Shown here piece after piece: positions 1 through 12,385 of a stretch of 64,000 bases of DNA. Position 1 is the first letter of the stretch, and every line of letters begins with the position of its first letter. Made by a program: the position numbers and the translations under genes. Where the stretch lies: NCBI GenBank assembly GCA_037957365.1, contig JARHVA010003259.1:1587501-1651500 (forward strand). Direction: 5' to 3'. This stretch comes from Torreya grandis (Eukaryota > Streptophyta > Pinopsida > Cupressales > Taxaceae). Below the pieces are notes generated by a model. It was not told where the DNA came from. It saw only the letters and a list, made by a program, of their open reading frames with translations, and searched no databases.

Positions 1-380
1 TACCTTTGACCTCAAAATCTTTCAGATGATCCATATATATCTCTTCATCCAAATCTCCATGAAGAAATGTTGTCTTAACATCAAGCCGCTCAAGATGCAA
101 ATCCTCAATAGCAACTAAAGACAATACAGTCCAAATAGAAGTCATCTTTACTATAGGAGAAAAAATTTCACCAAAATCAATACCTAGTTTCTGCGCAAAT
201 CCCTTTACTACCAACTTCGCCTTATGTCTCATTTATCCATTCTCTCCTTCTTTTAACCTGTATACCCATTTGTTTTTTAGTGCTTTCTTTTCAGCTAGCA
301 ACTCAACCAAATCCCACGTATGGTTCTCTTCCAAGGAATCAATTTCCTCATTCATGCCATGCTCCCACTATTTCTTGGAT
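1..380 (-). pseudogene. Copia-1 reverse transcriptase, N-terminal part only
   Basis: Minus-strand frames encode the N-terminal fingers/palm part of a copia reverse transcriptase, which would copy element RNA into cDNA in the virus-like particle. Recognisable blocks are the EEIDSL and TWDLVEL start, the YRLKEGENG and KARLVVKGFAQ-type segment, GIDFGEIFSP, and the LDVKTTFLHGDL / EEIYMD block near the window edge. The copy at 60280-61233 gives the full domain. A stop interrupts the frame after EGENG (TAG where the other copy has CAG). The YVDD active site lies beyond the window. Confidence 0.88.
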
Positions 381-540
381 TCTACCTGCATTGCCTCATC
401 AAATTTTTTTAGTTCTCCACCATCAGTGAGCAACAAGTAGTATAAAGAAGGGGAATAATGAATTAGAGGTTTACTTACCCTTTTAGACCTCCTTATGGGC
501 ATTTGAGACTCATTTATAGCTTGCTGTCCACCCAAATTTC

Positions 541-668
541 CTTCTGACAGTGATCGATCTCGGTCATCTCTGATCGATGTCGATATGCACCTGATCGATG
601 TCAATTCCACTTGACCAACGTCAGTTTCCACCTGACTGACGTTGATTTTCACCTGACCGACATCGGTC
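541..668 (-). repeat. 21-bp coding minisatellite in the Copia-1 integrase-RT spacer
   Basis: Imperfect direct repeats with a period of about 21 bp, carrying variants of GACCGACGTCGGT. In the polyprotein frame they give a heptapeptide repeat of the type xxxTDVx (for example ETDVGQV, KINVSQV). The same motif array is present in the U3 of this element's LTR (3450-3570), in the solo LTR at 56258 and in both regions of the element at 58983. Confidence 0.8.
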
Positions 669-679
669 TCTGTGTTTTT

Positions 680-2145
680 TTATGAGTGATGATTTTTACC
701 TGTGAGCTCATTTTGGATCATAACCTCTTCCAAATCAAGATTACCCTGCTCAGAATTATTCAACCTCTTGAGCTGATCACTGTACATCACCTTCTCATTG
801 AAAACTACATCATGAATTCTAATAATTTTGTTAGTTTCTAAATTCCACAACTGGAATCTAAAATCTCCAAAACCATAACCAATGAAAGTGCACTGCATAG
901 ATTTAGCATCCAGCTTCTTTCTATTTTATTTATCAATGTGTACAAAAGCTTTAAAACCAAAAACTCTGAGAAATGAAAGATCTACCTTTTTACCTATCCA
1001 AGCCTCTTCTAGAATTCCACCATTTAGTGCAGTAGAAGGTACTATGTTAATCAGGTAAACTATAGTATCTACAGCTTCTACCCAAAATTGTAAGGGCAAA
1101 CCAGCATGCAACCTCATACTTTATGCACGCTCCATTATTGTTCTATTCATCCTTTCAGCAACTCCATTTTGTTGAGGTGTCCTTTGAACCATCCTTTCCC
1201 TACGTATTCCACTCATAGAATAGTAATTGTTGAATTTATTGCTGTAGTACTCACCACCATTGTCAAATCTAAGGCACTTCAATCTCAAACTTGTTTCATT
1301 CTCAACCAAAGCTTTTCATTTCTTAAATGTGTCAAAACATCAGATTTCCTCTTGATGCTATAAACCCATACCTTTCTTGTAGCATCATCAATGAAAAAAC
1401 ATAATACTGTGATCCTCCAATAGAAGCTTCCGGAGCTAGTCCCCACACGTCTGTGTGAACAAGCTCCAACTTGTGCTTCTTCTTTGTTGACCCAGTTTTG
1501 AGAAACCTCACTTTCTTCTGTTTTTCAAAAATACAATGCTCATAGAAATCTAGATCTATGCTTTTTAAATCTGAAAGCTTACCTTTTGACTTAAGAACAT
1601 TCATTCCCTTCTCACTCATGTGACTAAGCCTACAGTGCCACAACTTTGCATCTACATCTGAAGTAGATAAAATAGAAAGAGAATAATCACTAATACAAGT
1701 AGATAGATAAAGTTTATCTACTCTCTTACCTTTTGCTAATACAAGTGCACCCTTGAAAACTTTCCAAGATTCAGCTATGAGAGTTACTGTGCAACCCTCA
1801 TCACCCAGCTTTCCTACAGAAATCAGATTTCTCTTCAAGATGGGTGCATGCATGACATCCTTCAACACCCATGTGTTGCCATTCTGCAATTTCAGCTGCA
1901 CTTTTCCTTTGCCAACAATTTTACAAGGCTCATCATCCCCTAAATAAACTTTTCCAAAATCTCCAAGGACATAATCATTGAAAAATTCTCTATTTGGGGT
2001 TGCATGGAAAGAGGCACCAAAATCTAAAACCCATGATTCTACTTTATTACCCAAAGAAAATATAAGAGCATCCTGTGCAACAATACCTGTAACTTTTTCT
2101 TCTTTATTACCTTCATGCTGATTTTCTTTGTTATCCTTCAACCAA
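680..2145 (-). pseudogene. Copia-1 protease and integrase region
   Basis: From high to low coordinates. The aspartic protease is at 2010-2024 and reads DFGAS where the family has DSGAS; Ser to Phe next to the catalytic Asp should inactivate it. The GAG-pre-integrase block is WHCRLSHMSEKG. The integrase core starts at HTDVWG (first catalytic Asp); its second block is FDNGGEYY and its third PQQNGVAERMNRT with the catalytic Glu. The C-terminal part includes FWVEAVDTIVYLIN and CTFIGYG. Integrase would insert the cDNA in the nucleus. A frame change near 1330 and stops near 1120 and 910 split it. Confidence 0.9.
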
Positions 2146-2884
2146 CAATCTTTCTTTGCATGCCCTTTCTTTTCACAATTCCAGCAAGTTATTCTTCCAT
2201 TTCTGGATTTGGATCTACTTCCCATCTTTGACCTTGATTTCCCTTGCTTTTCCTTCTCTCTTTGATTTCCCCTGCTTTCAAAACTTAAAGCATTACTTGA
2301 TGTTTTCCCTATGCTTTTCCTACGAATTTTTAATTCAAGATTACACTAACAACATCATCAACTTTCAAGATATTTGAAGCAGATGTAGTATTACTAACTT
2401 CCATTACCAAACTATGCCAACTTTTAGGTAAAGAGCATAAGATTAAGAGAGCCTTAATTTCATCATCAAAAACTATTTTGACTGAATTTAACTGATTTAC
2501 TATTATATGGAAATCATTAAAATGACTAGATACAGATCCATCTTCCTACATTTGAAAATTAAATAATTGCTTCATAAGATATACCTTATTCAAAGCTGAG
2601 GGTTTTTCATATAAATTTGCCAAAGTATCCATTAACTCTACCATTGTCTTTGCCTGTGATAAGTTGGAAAACACAGAAGCTGCCAGGCTCAACCTTATAG
2701 ATCTAAGAGCCTTTCTATCAAGAACATTCCATTCTTCATCTTCCATATCTATGGGCTTCCTTGAAACCCCACCCAATGGTAAATATAGATCTTTCTAATA
2801 TAGATAATCTTCAATCTGCATCCTCTATAATTGATAATTCTTGCCATTGAATTTCTCCATTCTTAGTTTACTTTCTTCTGCCAT
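2139..2884 (-). pseudogene. Copia-1 Gag with CCHC zinc knuckle
   Basis: Gag forms the particle shell and binds element RNA. The start is the ATG at 2882-2884 (MAEESKLR), chosen because the equivalent ATG opens gag in the copy at 63801. Seen in order: the KFNGKNYQ N-terminal block, the copia gag core (LSLAASVFSNLSQAKTMVELMDTLANLYEKPSALNKVYLMKQL), an Arg/Lys/Ser-rich tail, and one zinc knuckle C-x2-C-x4-H-x4-C at about 2145-2186 (CWNCEKKGHAKKDC). Several in-frame stops (near 2820, 2795, 2545) and a frameshift near 2330 break it. Confidence 0.88.
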
Positions 2885-2948
2885 TGCTTTGCTCCCACTC
2901 AATCAGAAACCCCTGTGAGTGAATTCTGTAATCAACAAACACTAACAT

Positions 2949-2988
2949 GCTCTGATACCACTTGTCAGTGTTTAAAGCTCTGATACCA
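2949..2988 (-). promoter_or_regulatory. Duplicated tRNA-iMet primer-binding site of Copia-1
   Basis: On the minus strand TGGTATCAGAGC, the classic plant copia site complementary to initiator Met tRNA, occurs twice: at 2977-2988, 2 bp from the LTR end, and again at 2949-2960. Between them is CTGACA, which matches the terminal bases of this LTR. So the inner copy looks like a second LTR-end plus primer-site junction. Confidence 0.85.
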
Positions 2989-2990
2989 GT

Positions 2991-3630
2991 TGTCAGGATC
3001 TTAGAGTACAATTGATTACTTTTGTATAAGCAACTAAACATGAAATTGAAACCAGAAGTAATAAGTAACTAGAAATCAGAAACAACAAATAATAGGAGAT
3101 ACGAGAAACAACCAATCTTGTATTAAACTCTTCCAGAAGGAAATACAATGAAGAAATCTCTTTCTCTTCACACCTCTTAGATGTACAGTAATTCTCCTTT
3201 AAGAGTTCTCTCTCTCTCTCTCTATCAATTACAATCAATTCAATTACTGAATTGTATTCTTGCAGATCTTCTTGATCTTGCTCCCCAAATTACAATACTG
3301 CCCCATGGGTCTCTTAAATAGAATTGAAAGCAAACAATAATTAGAAAAATAAACTCAAGACTAATTTTAGTCTTTACATGCAAACTAATTGTTCTCCTAA
3401 AAATAGAACAATTCTAGAGACACACATAAGTTTTTGGAAATGCACAGAAGTCGATGTCGGTCTGAAGATGACCGATGTCAGCCGACCCCTAACTGATGTT
3501 GGTTGGTTCTGACTGATGCCGGTTGACCCCTAACTAATGTCGATTGGTTCTGACTGATGTCGGTTACTGTGTAAGCCCAGCAACCTCCACATTTGCTCAT
3601 TGGTGAAGCTTTTAGCTCCACAACTCAACA
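2991..3630 (-). repeat. 5' LTR of Copia-1 (640 bp)
   Basis: On the minus strand it begins TGTTGAG and ends CTGACA, directly before the primer-binding site. It contains the GACGTC-type repeat array in U3 (about 3450-3570), a TATA-like ATTTAAGAG around 3313-3322, and a CT/GA microsatellite near 3205-3225 in the transcribed part. It aligns along its length with the LTR at 58983-59666. The 5-bp flank after it is AACAT; the partner duplication is outside the window. Confidence 0.9.
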
Positions 3631-6600
3631 AACATTAGTTACTTCATCATGTCAACATATCATGCTAGATGTTAGAACGATCACCCTTGGAATAGATAAA
3701 AAGAATGTTGAGACATATTTGGCTGGTTGCATGTGGAGATTTAGTACTTCTATTACTTAGTATAATAAATTCACAAACTAATACTTAGATTTTTAGCAAT
3801 TTTATAGTATAAATTATTCATAGTATTACATGACAGAAATTTCATACACACAAAAACTCATAGTCCTTTCATATACTCTTGAAAGAACAATTATATAAAC
3901 CAAGCACAATGTTACACAACTATTATATAAATCATCCACATTCCTTCATTAAGTGTCTCAATGGAAATACATAAGATGGACTAATTTAGTAAGTAACATT
4001 AGTTTTCCATTCCAAAAGTATAAGACTAAGAATTTACATTTATCTCTTCCAATGAAGTAACTGGGATTTTATAGTACCCAAGTACCACATGAAATAACTT
4101 TCTATAAATAGTAACCCTACCTAATTTACATTCAATATCTTAAAATGAACTATCTCCTAGATTTGTGCCATGATGCACTAGATCCACCCAAGATTGTTTG
4201 TCTTAATGACTCTTCATTTGTAATCGATCCAATATTTCTTACTTTTAGGTCCTCCTCTTTTGCTCTATGATTTGTACAACCTCCTTCTTGATCCTGGCAT
4301 TCTTAGTTTCATGCTAACCAATGCACCATGAATAGCATAGACCATGACTTAGAAAATTATTTTTTTATATGCTCCTAGGTTTTTATATACATCTATTCCA
4401 CCCATACTCATGTGTTTCTTACCCTCATTTTTGTTTTGATAGATCTAATAAAAAACAGGAGTCTTCATTATGATTTTCAATTTATCATATATGCACTCCT
4501 TTCTTAAAAATGTGCACTACTGATGGGTGCTTTGACATCTTCATAGAATGGCACAAACCTACACTCTAGAAACTTTGGAGACCAAAAAAAATTAAGAAAC
4601 ACAAATAAGTCATATCATAACAAAAATAGTGTGTTTAATAAGGAAACTATAGGCATATATAAGTAGAGGCAAAGCATATGGATCATATAGTTTTATATCA
4701 CCATGGTTTGGAGAAAATTTTCCATGAAAAATCATACATACACCATTTTTTACATAATTTAATGAGTGTAAAACATGATTAATAATAAGATATTCATAAA
4801 TGACCATGTGGCAAGACACAATTTTATACACATCTTCTTGTGAAACATATATTATACTTGTAATTTCCTCAAAGTGATGCATTATATATTTATTACATTG
4901 GAAATCAAGGGGTTGTATTGTATTATAAATTTATTTGAAATATTTTTTTACCATCAACAATTTTGTGATGAGTTTGAGTACTTAAATATTATTTATTTAA
5001 GCCACAAGGTATATTACTAGTTATAGCATGTGCTTGTTCATTTGAATGTCCTCACTTAAAAACTTTATGCAATTTATCATCACTACTATAAAAAATTAAT
5101 TTTATTACTAAATAATCACTTGGAATAATGGGTTATATTATGCCTTGCATAGATACTAAATTCGGTATCAAGTACTTTGCAAAGAAAATGTTGACACACA
5201 TTTACCACAAATGACATGAGCACACAAACATAGTTCTAATCTACCATTTTGGTAATCTTATGAGTTTCACAATTTCATTTTATTGTGACACATATATAAA
5301 AATCATTATTATTTCAATCCTACTTAATATATTACACAAACATATTTGGACCTTTAGTTCAATCCTCCTATATAAAATTCAATTTGGTAAGTATTTTTAG
5401 TTGATATTGACCTAATTTGGTTGGTACAAGCCTTTTCCCAACAACTACTACTTTTAAAAATAAAACCTTTCCTTATGATCATCATGTAGATACTCAAATT
5501 TGGTCATGAAGACTTGAGAATGTCAATTTTGGCCCATATTTACCTTAATTGACTTGAGTACTTAAATTGGTCCTATTTCAACACCTTACTCTATCTTAAG
5601 TAATTGTATGGGCCCACCACTTATAATTTTTTGTTTTACACCTAAAAAAATATTATTAATTATTAAAAACCTCTAAGTATATATACATAAATTTCAAATT
5701 ATTAAAATCAAATGTCACTCTCCCTAGGTCAGAATTGACTCGCACAGGTTGGGACTGGCAGTTGACTCTGACCTTTACGGGTTGATCTAACCCTTTAATT
5801 AAAAATGATTATTTTTAAAATTTAAAAACTCACTTTTTTATTTTTAGAATATGTATCACGAGGTTTCCCCCATTTATATTTCTATAATTCACATCTAATT
5901 CACTTATTATACCACTTAGCAATTTCATTATTTAGGCACACTTACATTATTGCACACTGATCAAAGCTTCCTTATTATTTATAATTTATATTCTATTCAC
6001 TTGAAACAAAATTTATCCAAGTCATGAGCCTATTTTATCTAAGTCATGTAAAAAATTATCAAGTATTCAAGCCATATCTATATGTATACATGTAGCAAAT
6101 GAGCACTATTGCAATAAACACTCTAGGTGGGAGAACTACATGGGTTTAATTCCATATTTAAAGAAATATAGATACATAGGTAATATTCAATCATCATAAA
6201 GGTTATTGGGGTTATCTCAACCCATTACACTCCCCCATTTATTTTTATATATTTTTAGTTATTGAAAACCTTAGTTGGGTTTCAACCTTGAAGAAGTCAT
6301 TTGCAAGTCATCTATGCATAACCAAAGCTCAAAACTACACATATAGTTATATTTCAAGTAGGTGAAGGTGATTGTCCCAGCTATTATTTTTTCCCCACAC
6401 AATTCAATATCAACCCACATAGGTCAACAATGATAATCAATCATGACTTCTTTTAGTTAGTTCTGACCCAAAATAATGGTAGTTGTTTCAGTTGCACAAG
6501 CATAATTAGGTTTGAGTTGATCATTTCTAGCCATATTCAATCATATATGTCAACTTAACATACAATAATCAACTAAGTCTTCTTGTATTTTTTTTGCTTT

Positions 6601-9600
6601 CCATAGCTTCTTTCATTCATTCAATCTTTATCCATTTTAGTACTATAATTTCATTATGCCAGTTACAAGTCATTCATACATTTCTACCCTTAAATTAATT
6701 TGATCTTAATTAGAGATTATATCCCAATTAATTCAAAATTTTGATAAAACATATTGGTGAACCCATACATTTTATTCAAACATCTATTAAATTTATTTTT
6801 TCTTAGTGTTTGGATAAATTCATATATATCTAACACTAAAATTTCTTTCAACCTTGAATTTGGTGTTTGACACTGAAAGTCATTTAATTTAATTTTAGAT
6901 TTCAAGGGAATTTAATAATCTCCATACATAAAAATTCTTAATTTTTAGGAATTACATTTTAGATTTATGTTGCTTGCTTCTCAAATTACAAATAATATAT
7001 GGCTATATGGGTTATTCTTGGTATATAATTTATAATTACATGGTGTCAGATATAAATATTGAATATATTTCATAATCATGCAATACATTAGGGAACACTA
7101 ATGTACAATAAAATCAAGGTTAAAATCAGTCATAATATATCTTCCATGTCTATGGAATCCAAAGTGACTCACCCTATAGTGAAAAATGAAGGTAACTAAC
7201 ATGTCCTTCCTTAACCTTATCCACCTCCCACAAACCCTCTTGATGTTGTTTGTATGCATATTCAATCAGAAGTACCTAATGTTTGTGTTCATGAAGCCCT
7301 TTAAAATTAAACAATCACTATGAAAGCATACATAGAAGAGTTGTAAAATTAAAATCAATATTTCAGTTTAAGGATCACATCACTTGAAAATAAGATCACG
7401 CATACAAAGAATCTAGAGCATGATAATGTTAATCATATATCTACATCTCCATCCAACTATTTTGGGCCTCAAAGGATATCATCTTAATTATGGTTTCAAA
7501 TTTAACATACATCTATAATTATTGAATCAAAAAGTATACATAAGACAAATAAGAGTTCAAGTAAGATCCTAAGAGAAATGCTTTGAAACAAGTTGATCAC
7601 ATTACCTCCAATGCATCTTATAAGGAGATAACAATTATATTGTGCATATCATATAATGCATGGGCATCATACAGATAGTTTTTGGGCTTTGAAGAATAAA
7701 ATAAAAAGTATCATTGATAATAATCATCCCACAATGGATGAATCAATCAAACAACCTACTCACACTTTGAGTTCATTTCCTAAGAAATAATTATAAATAG
7801 AAAAAAAGGTTAAAATATAGAAAGAAATGATTCAAAATAAAAAAAATAGAAGAAGCAAGGATTCAAAACAAAAACTTAGAGCAAGAAAGCTTACAAAAGG
7901 AACAAGATGAAAAATAAATGCTAACAAAAGAAAAATTACAAAGGTAATGACTAGATCATCAAAGGGAAAAAATAAAAAAGGAGATGTTATTAAAATATCA
8001 TTAAAAAAATAAAAATTAAAAATAAACTCAAGATAAGAAATAAAGCATCTTTTTATGAAAAGGTTTCTCACAAAGGAAGTTCAAAATCAATATGTTCCTA
8101 AAACGTCTAATGGTAAAAATATGGTTTCTGTACATTCAAACATTATATCTAATTCATGCATATTGTAGAACAAGTTTGCAAGAGGGGTTAGTTTCTATGT
8201 TAGTATTCAAATATAAATAAGATCACAGAACATAACACTTCAATTTTGATCCTTAGGGTGATTTATAATCACTAAACAAATAAATCAATACAAAAAGATG
8301 AACAATACATTCACCTTTCATTAAGACACCATATAATAATTGTTTGGCAAATGCTTTTGCTCAGTTTATGGATATAATAATCTTTATCAATGCATGTGTT
8401 CAATCTTAAGGCATATCCTCTTGTCCACCTATAGTTTTGTTCACTTTGGATGAATAATGGTGAAGCTTCTTAGCAATATATTGGAATTAATTATTTGCAC
8501 ATAAAAACTTAATAGAAGATGGTCATAGCCTATGTATTTATAGCTTTATTGAAATGATATGGACCATCCATCTCAAGATTAAGATGTGTGGTTCAAAATT
8601 AATTCAAATTTAGAGACCAAATACAATCAATGTTGCAATCAATATTTGGAAGAATGGAGCAATTAATAGTCGTGGCTTGCACAAATCAAATATTTGTTAC
8701 ATTGATTAATCATGGCTTGTATTTTGACCTTTGTGACTACTTGTATCATGATGATCTCAATTTTTATTAAATTTTCATTTTTCAAAATTAGATATTAACT
8801 AATTTGATATGGATTTTTCACTTAAGTATTTAATTTGTTAAGTGAATATGATTAGTCTTTTTGAAATTCTTGTAATTTGATTAATTTCCTTGCACTATTG
8901 GTCAAAAACGTCAATTTACTAGGTCACAATTTGATTGGATATGAATAAAAAGAAGATACCAATTTTGCACAAGATAATGTCCTGATTAGGAACATATTGA
9001 CGTGAATCAAGAATTTCATGTGATGTGTTTAGATGAATCAAAGTGTTTTGGTAGTTTTGGTCTATTTTTTGCATTATTATAGGAAGCCATTTAGACCTGT
9101 AATTTTGACATGAAAGTAGTGAGAATTGGATGTCTACATTTTTCCATTGATTAAGAAGGCATTATGAGACATTAGGAATAGTAACATATTTTCAAAGATT
9201 GAAAAAGTTGTTAAGAAGAATTTGGAAAATTTGGACAAAGAAAAAATCAATAACCCATGATGCCCCATCAAGAGGGAAGACATATATGAAAGACATACAT
9301 GGGCTCTTGAAAAGAGATATAAGAAATATAAATAATTTGGCCCCAAAAAGGGCAGTCCTACTTGATAGATAATGATGTACCCCAGTAGGGCAGATTTGAT
9401 TATTAGATTCAATGAGTTACCTCAGTAGGGTAGATTTGATCATTGATCAATCTAAAAAGTTTGTTATAGTAGGGAATATTTTCATTCAAAGGAATGAGGA
9501 TTAGGCATGTGATGACTTGGTGAGGGGGTAGTATAAAAGAAGATCTCTTATTACAACATTTTTGATTTAGACTTCTCATGTCTGGATTTTTGATATAACA

Positions 9601-10563
9601 ATAATATGGTATGCACCATGATATAAAATACCATGATGACCAACCTATAACATATATAAAAACTGACCCTCGATCTACTAAAGACATGATAACATCACAC
9701 CAATGATAAAGGCCATGATGGGAATGTTGGAATATGCCAATGGATGGACTCAAGTATAATTGCATAATAGGAAACACCATGATGATGCCCCTATCAACAT
9801 TGTAGAATGAGTTGAGGTGACAACAAAAAAAGGAAACAAACATCACTTTAATGAAACACGTAAACACAAATTGAAAAATCAATAGATAGTGTCTAATTCC
9901 TTCAAGAAACACACTAAGAATAATGAAAACTGCCCCAAACATCACTTAGGAGATACATGAAACCATCTCAAGGGGAGAGCAAATTTTTTTTTATAGGTAG
10001 GCTCACAGGTAGAAGAAATAAACACATGTTTCAATAGAAAAGGCTGAAAATAGGGAAATTAGAATAAAATGGCTCAAAAATGGGCAAATGAGGCGAAAAT
10101 GAGCCTCTTGGGAAGAAAATGGATAAAAAACAAGCCCAGGAATAAAAATTCAAAAATTTAACTATATATTCACCCCCAGGGTGTGAAAAATATTCATTTT
10201 TACCCTCTAATATTATAATTCTAAGCTCTAACCCTTGCGTGTGAGAGACTTTCAAAATGGCTAATATCTCATGCCAATGATACCTTGGAGAGCGTATTCA
10301 AGAGTAACAATGACCACTGAGGAGAGAGGAATCAATAGGTATATTTTCATTTTTAATTTGGTCATTAATTACATTTAATACTAGGTAGAAAATTGAAATT
10401 CTAGGATTTTAATATTTTCGATTGAGGGAAAACAGTGAAGCTATTGATGCAAATAACAACTTCACCATAAAATCAATGAATTTTAAACATAAACAAAAAA
10501 ATCACTAAAATCCATGAATATCACCATACTAGTAATATTGTTTATTTCAAGTTCAATCACATA
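3631..10563. other. AT-rich intergenic sequence, no gene recognised
   Basis: No retrotransposon domain, structural RNA or plausible gene was recognised. Open frames here are short and of low complexity. Items noted: an A-rich, purine-biased stretch at about 7795-8065; and a roughly 39-bp direct duplication at 9382-9448 built on CCCCAGTAGGGCAGATTTGA. The 178-codon minus frame at 9409-9945 has no family signature. The region is probably eroded transposon sequence too old to classify by eye. Confidence 0.6.
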
Positions 10564-10868
10564 AATGATGGTCTTGTGGACAAAATGGTGATATCACTAA
10601 TCAAATAATGATATTGCTAGTCAAATGGCAAAATCACTGGATAAATAGTGAAAACATTAAACAAAGAAAATAGGGTATGTAAATAGTAAATTTGATACAA
10701 ATAAATGGGTTATCCAACTAAATGGTGGGATTGACCTATGTAACAATGAAATCATTGACCTGAGAAGAAAAGTGGTGAGATCACCCTACATAATAGTGAA
10801 TATGCTCTATAGAATGGCAAAGTCACCAAGGAAGATGATGAGGTTGACAAAAATGGAAAATGGTCTAG
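10564..10868. repeat. Degenerate tandem repeat of about 25 bp with a palindromic core
   Basis: About 12 diverged units spaced 20-38 bp apart. The better preserved ones carry ATGGTGATATCAC or GTGGTGAGATCACC, so the ancestral core is close to the palindrome GGTGATATCACC followed by a short AT-rich spacer. Units erode at both ends of the block. No coding frame spans it. Confidence 0.6.
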
Positions 10869-11465
10869 AAGGGAGTGAAAACTAGGATATAATAAGATTT
10901 AAAGAGGGGTCATTTGTAAAATAAAATAAAACCTTAAATAGATAGGAAAACTTGCAAAATAGAAGATTAGATTGTCAAACAAAGGTTTTATCTATCAAAG
11001 AAAGCTAATTTTAAGACTTTAAGCTCTTGTGAAATTTGTCACAGGGAAACTTCAACATTTAACAAGATAAATAACTCATGTGAACATGTTGTAAACTTAT
11101 TTTACATTAACACACAAGTTTGGGTTCATCTTATATAGATATTTTTTCATAGGTTTCACACCATCCACTATTTTAATCTTCATTTTTACCAAATAAGGGT
11201 GCACTCCATATCCTTATAACTGCATGAAAAAATGTATTAATACTTGTAGAGGTCAATGATATGATCCGCCTATCCATCTATCTAATAATCACCAACCATG
11301 ATAATATTTGGTTCTTCTTTAGTGTCAATGTTGACTTTATTAGTATTAAGGGGCTTGTGATAGTACTTGTGCATATCCTCTTGTGCATCTACCACCTTGC
11401 ACTCTCCATAAGATGTCTCAGATCTTAAAAGGTATATAATGTCTTCTATATTTTCTTCTAATTTT
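10869..11465. other. Intergenic sequence before the 2.7-kb-LTR element
   Basis: AT-rich DNA without recognised features. A 69-codon minus frame at 11282-11491 crosses the LTR boundary and has no recognisable family signature. Confidence 0.5.
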
Positions 11466-11754
11466 TTTTGGATAGTTGTCAATGATGTCATGGAGGTGTC
11501 TTGGTGAGTGGATGAAGCACCTTGATAGTCTAAGTGATAATGACAAGGTGTAATGTTCTTATTCTAGTATGCTTGAAGGATGCTTGGTTGATCTTTAGTT
11601 TTGGCATGATTAGAGATGTTTAGGGATGATTATGGTGATTTTAAGATGTGCAATGGGTCCTATCAAAAGTTTTATATGATTTGAGTGCTTGTGTGCATGA
11701 TTGGATTTGATCTGGTTCATCATTGCTCTCATTTAGACATTTTGTGTCCAAGGG

Positions 11755-12385
11755 CAAAAAATCTGAGTAGGCAGTTTAATGACATCATCATTACCACATG
11801 TGGATGAGTTAAAGGGAGCTATTCATATGGTTGTGATCACATTTATTCCTATATTATATGCACTAAAATTTATATCATGCAACAAAGCCCATCAAAAGAT
11901 ATGCAAGTGCAAAGTTGGGCTCCTAGGTAGTTTGATAGTGTTTTCCCATAGCCAAATTTTCATGAGGAAAGAAAGAGTCCAATAAGAAATTTGGTGATAG
12001 AATATATTTCACATGTGGACATTTCAATAAAAATTAATTATATGGGTTTGTTCAGTTTTGTGCCTAGTTGATTTACGCTAAATTTTAGATCATGCATTGA
12101 AGTGCATCAAAAGATTGAATGTGCAAATTTAGCCTTTTAAAAAGTTATTGACATTATTGGCTCTATGGAAAAAAAATTGAGTGAGTAGATTAGCTGAATT
12201 ATCTCTTTCACATGTGAAGGTTTGAGCAATAGTTTGATATATGGTTGGATTCGCCTATGTGAGGAGATCATATGGTCCAAATTTGAGAACTTTCAAGTAA
12301 GCAAATCAAAAGATATGATTATACAAAGTTGGCCTTCTAGGAAAATAAGAAAGGTTCCCATAGTGATTTTTTCACAAGTTAAAGT
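11755..12385 (+). repeat. Three tandem subrepeats of about 200-215 bp inside U3 (left LTR)
   Basis: Each unit has, in the same order, a CACATGTGG-like palindrome (11795, 12010, 12209), a block ending in GATCA plus CATATGG, a CATCAAAAGAT block, an AAGTTGGGCTTCTAGG-like block and a final CCCATAG. Units are strongly diverged, so the amplification predates the element's insertion. The right LTR has the same structure at about 18595-19225. Confidence 0.6.

Larger units (their letters stand above)
1..3630 (-). mobile_element. Copia-1, Ty1/copia LTR retrotransposon, 5' part (Tnt1/Tork-like)
   Basis: Read on the minus strand this is 5' LTR (2991-3630), primer-binding site, gag, zinc knuckle, protease, integrase, a repeat-bearing spacer and the start of reverse transcriptase, which runs off the window at base 1. 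The order protease-integrase-RT is diagnostic of Ty1/copia. It belongs to the same family as the element at 58983-64000: the two align through gag, pol and LTR with scattered substitutions. The frame is broken by several stops and frameshifts, so this copy is not autonomous. Its 3' LTR and target duplication lie outside the window. Confidence 0.93.

Noticed and set aside
3205..3225. CT/GA microsatellite as an independent feature or promoter element
   Set aside because: It lies in the transcribed part of the LTR and recurs at the equivalent place in Copia-3 (near 59211); ordinary LTR sequence.
5700..5790. Slightly GC-richer patch with TTGACTCGCACAGG / GTTGACTCTGACC as a possible gene remnant
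   Set aside because: Too short, with no frame or recognised motif on either strand.
9409..9945. 178-codon minus-strand open frame rich in hydrophobic and aromatic residues
   Set aside because: No family signature, no coding context, and AT-rich DNA yields such frames by chance; not annotated as a gene.
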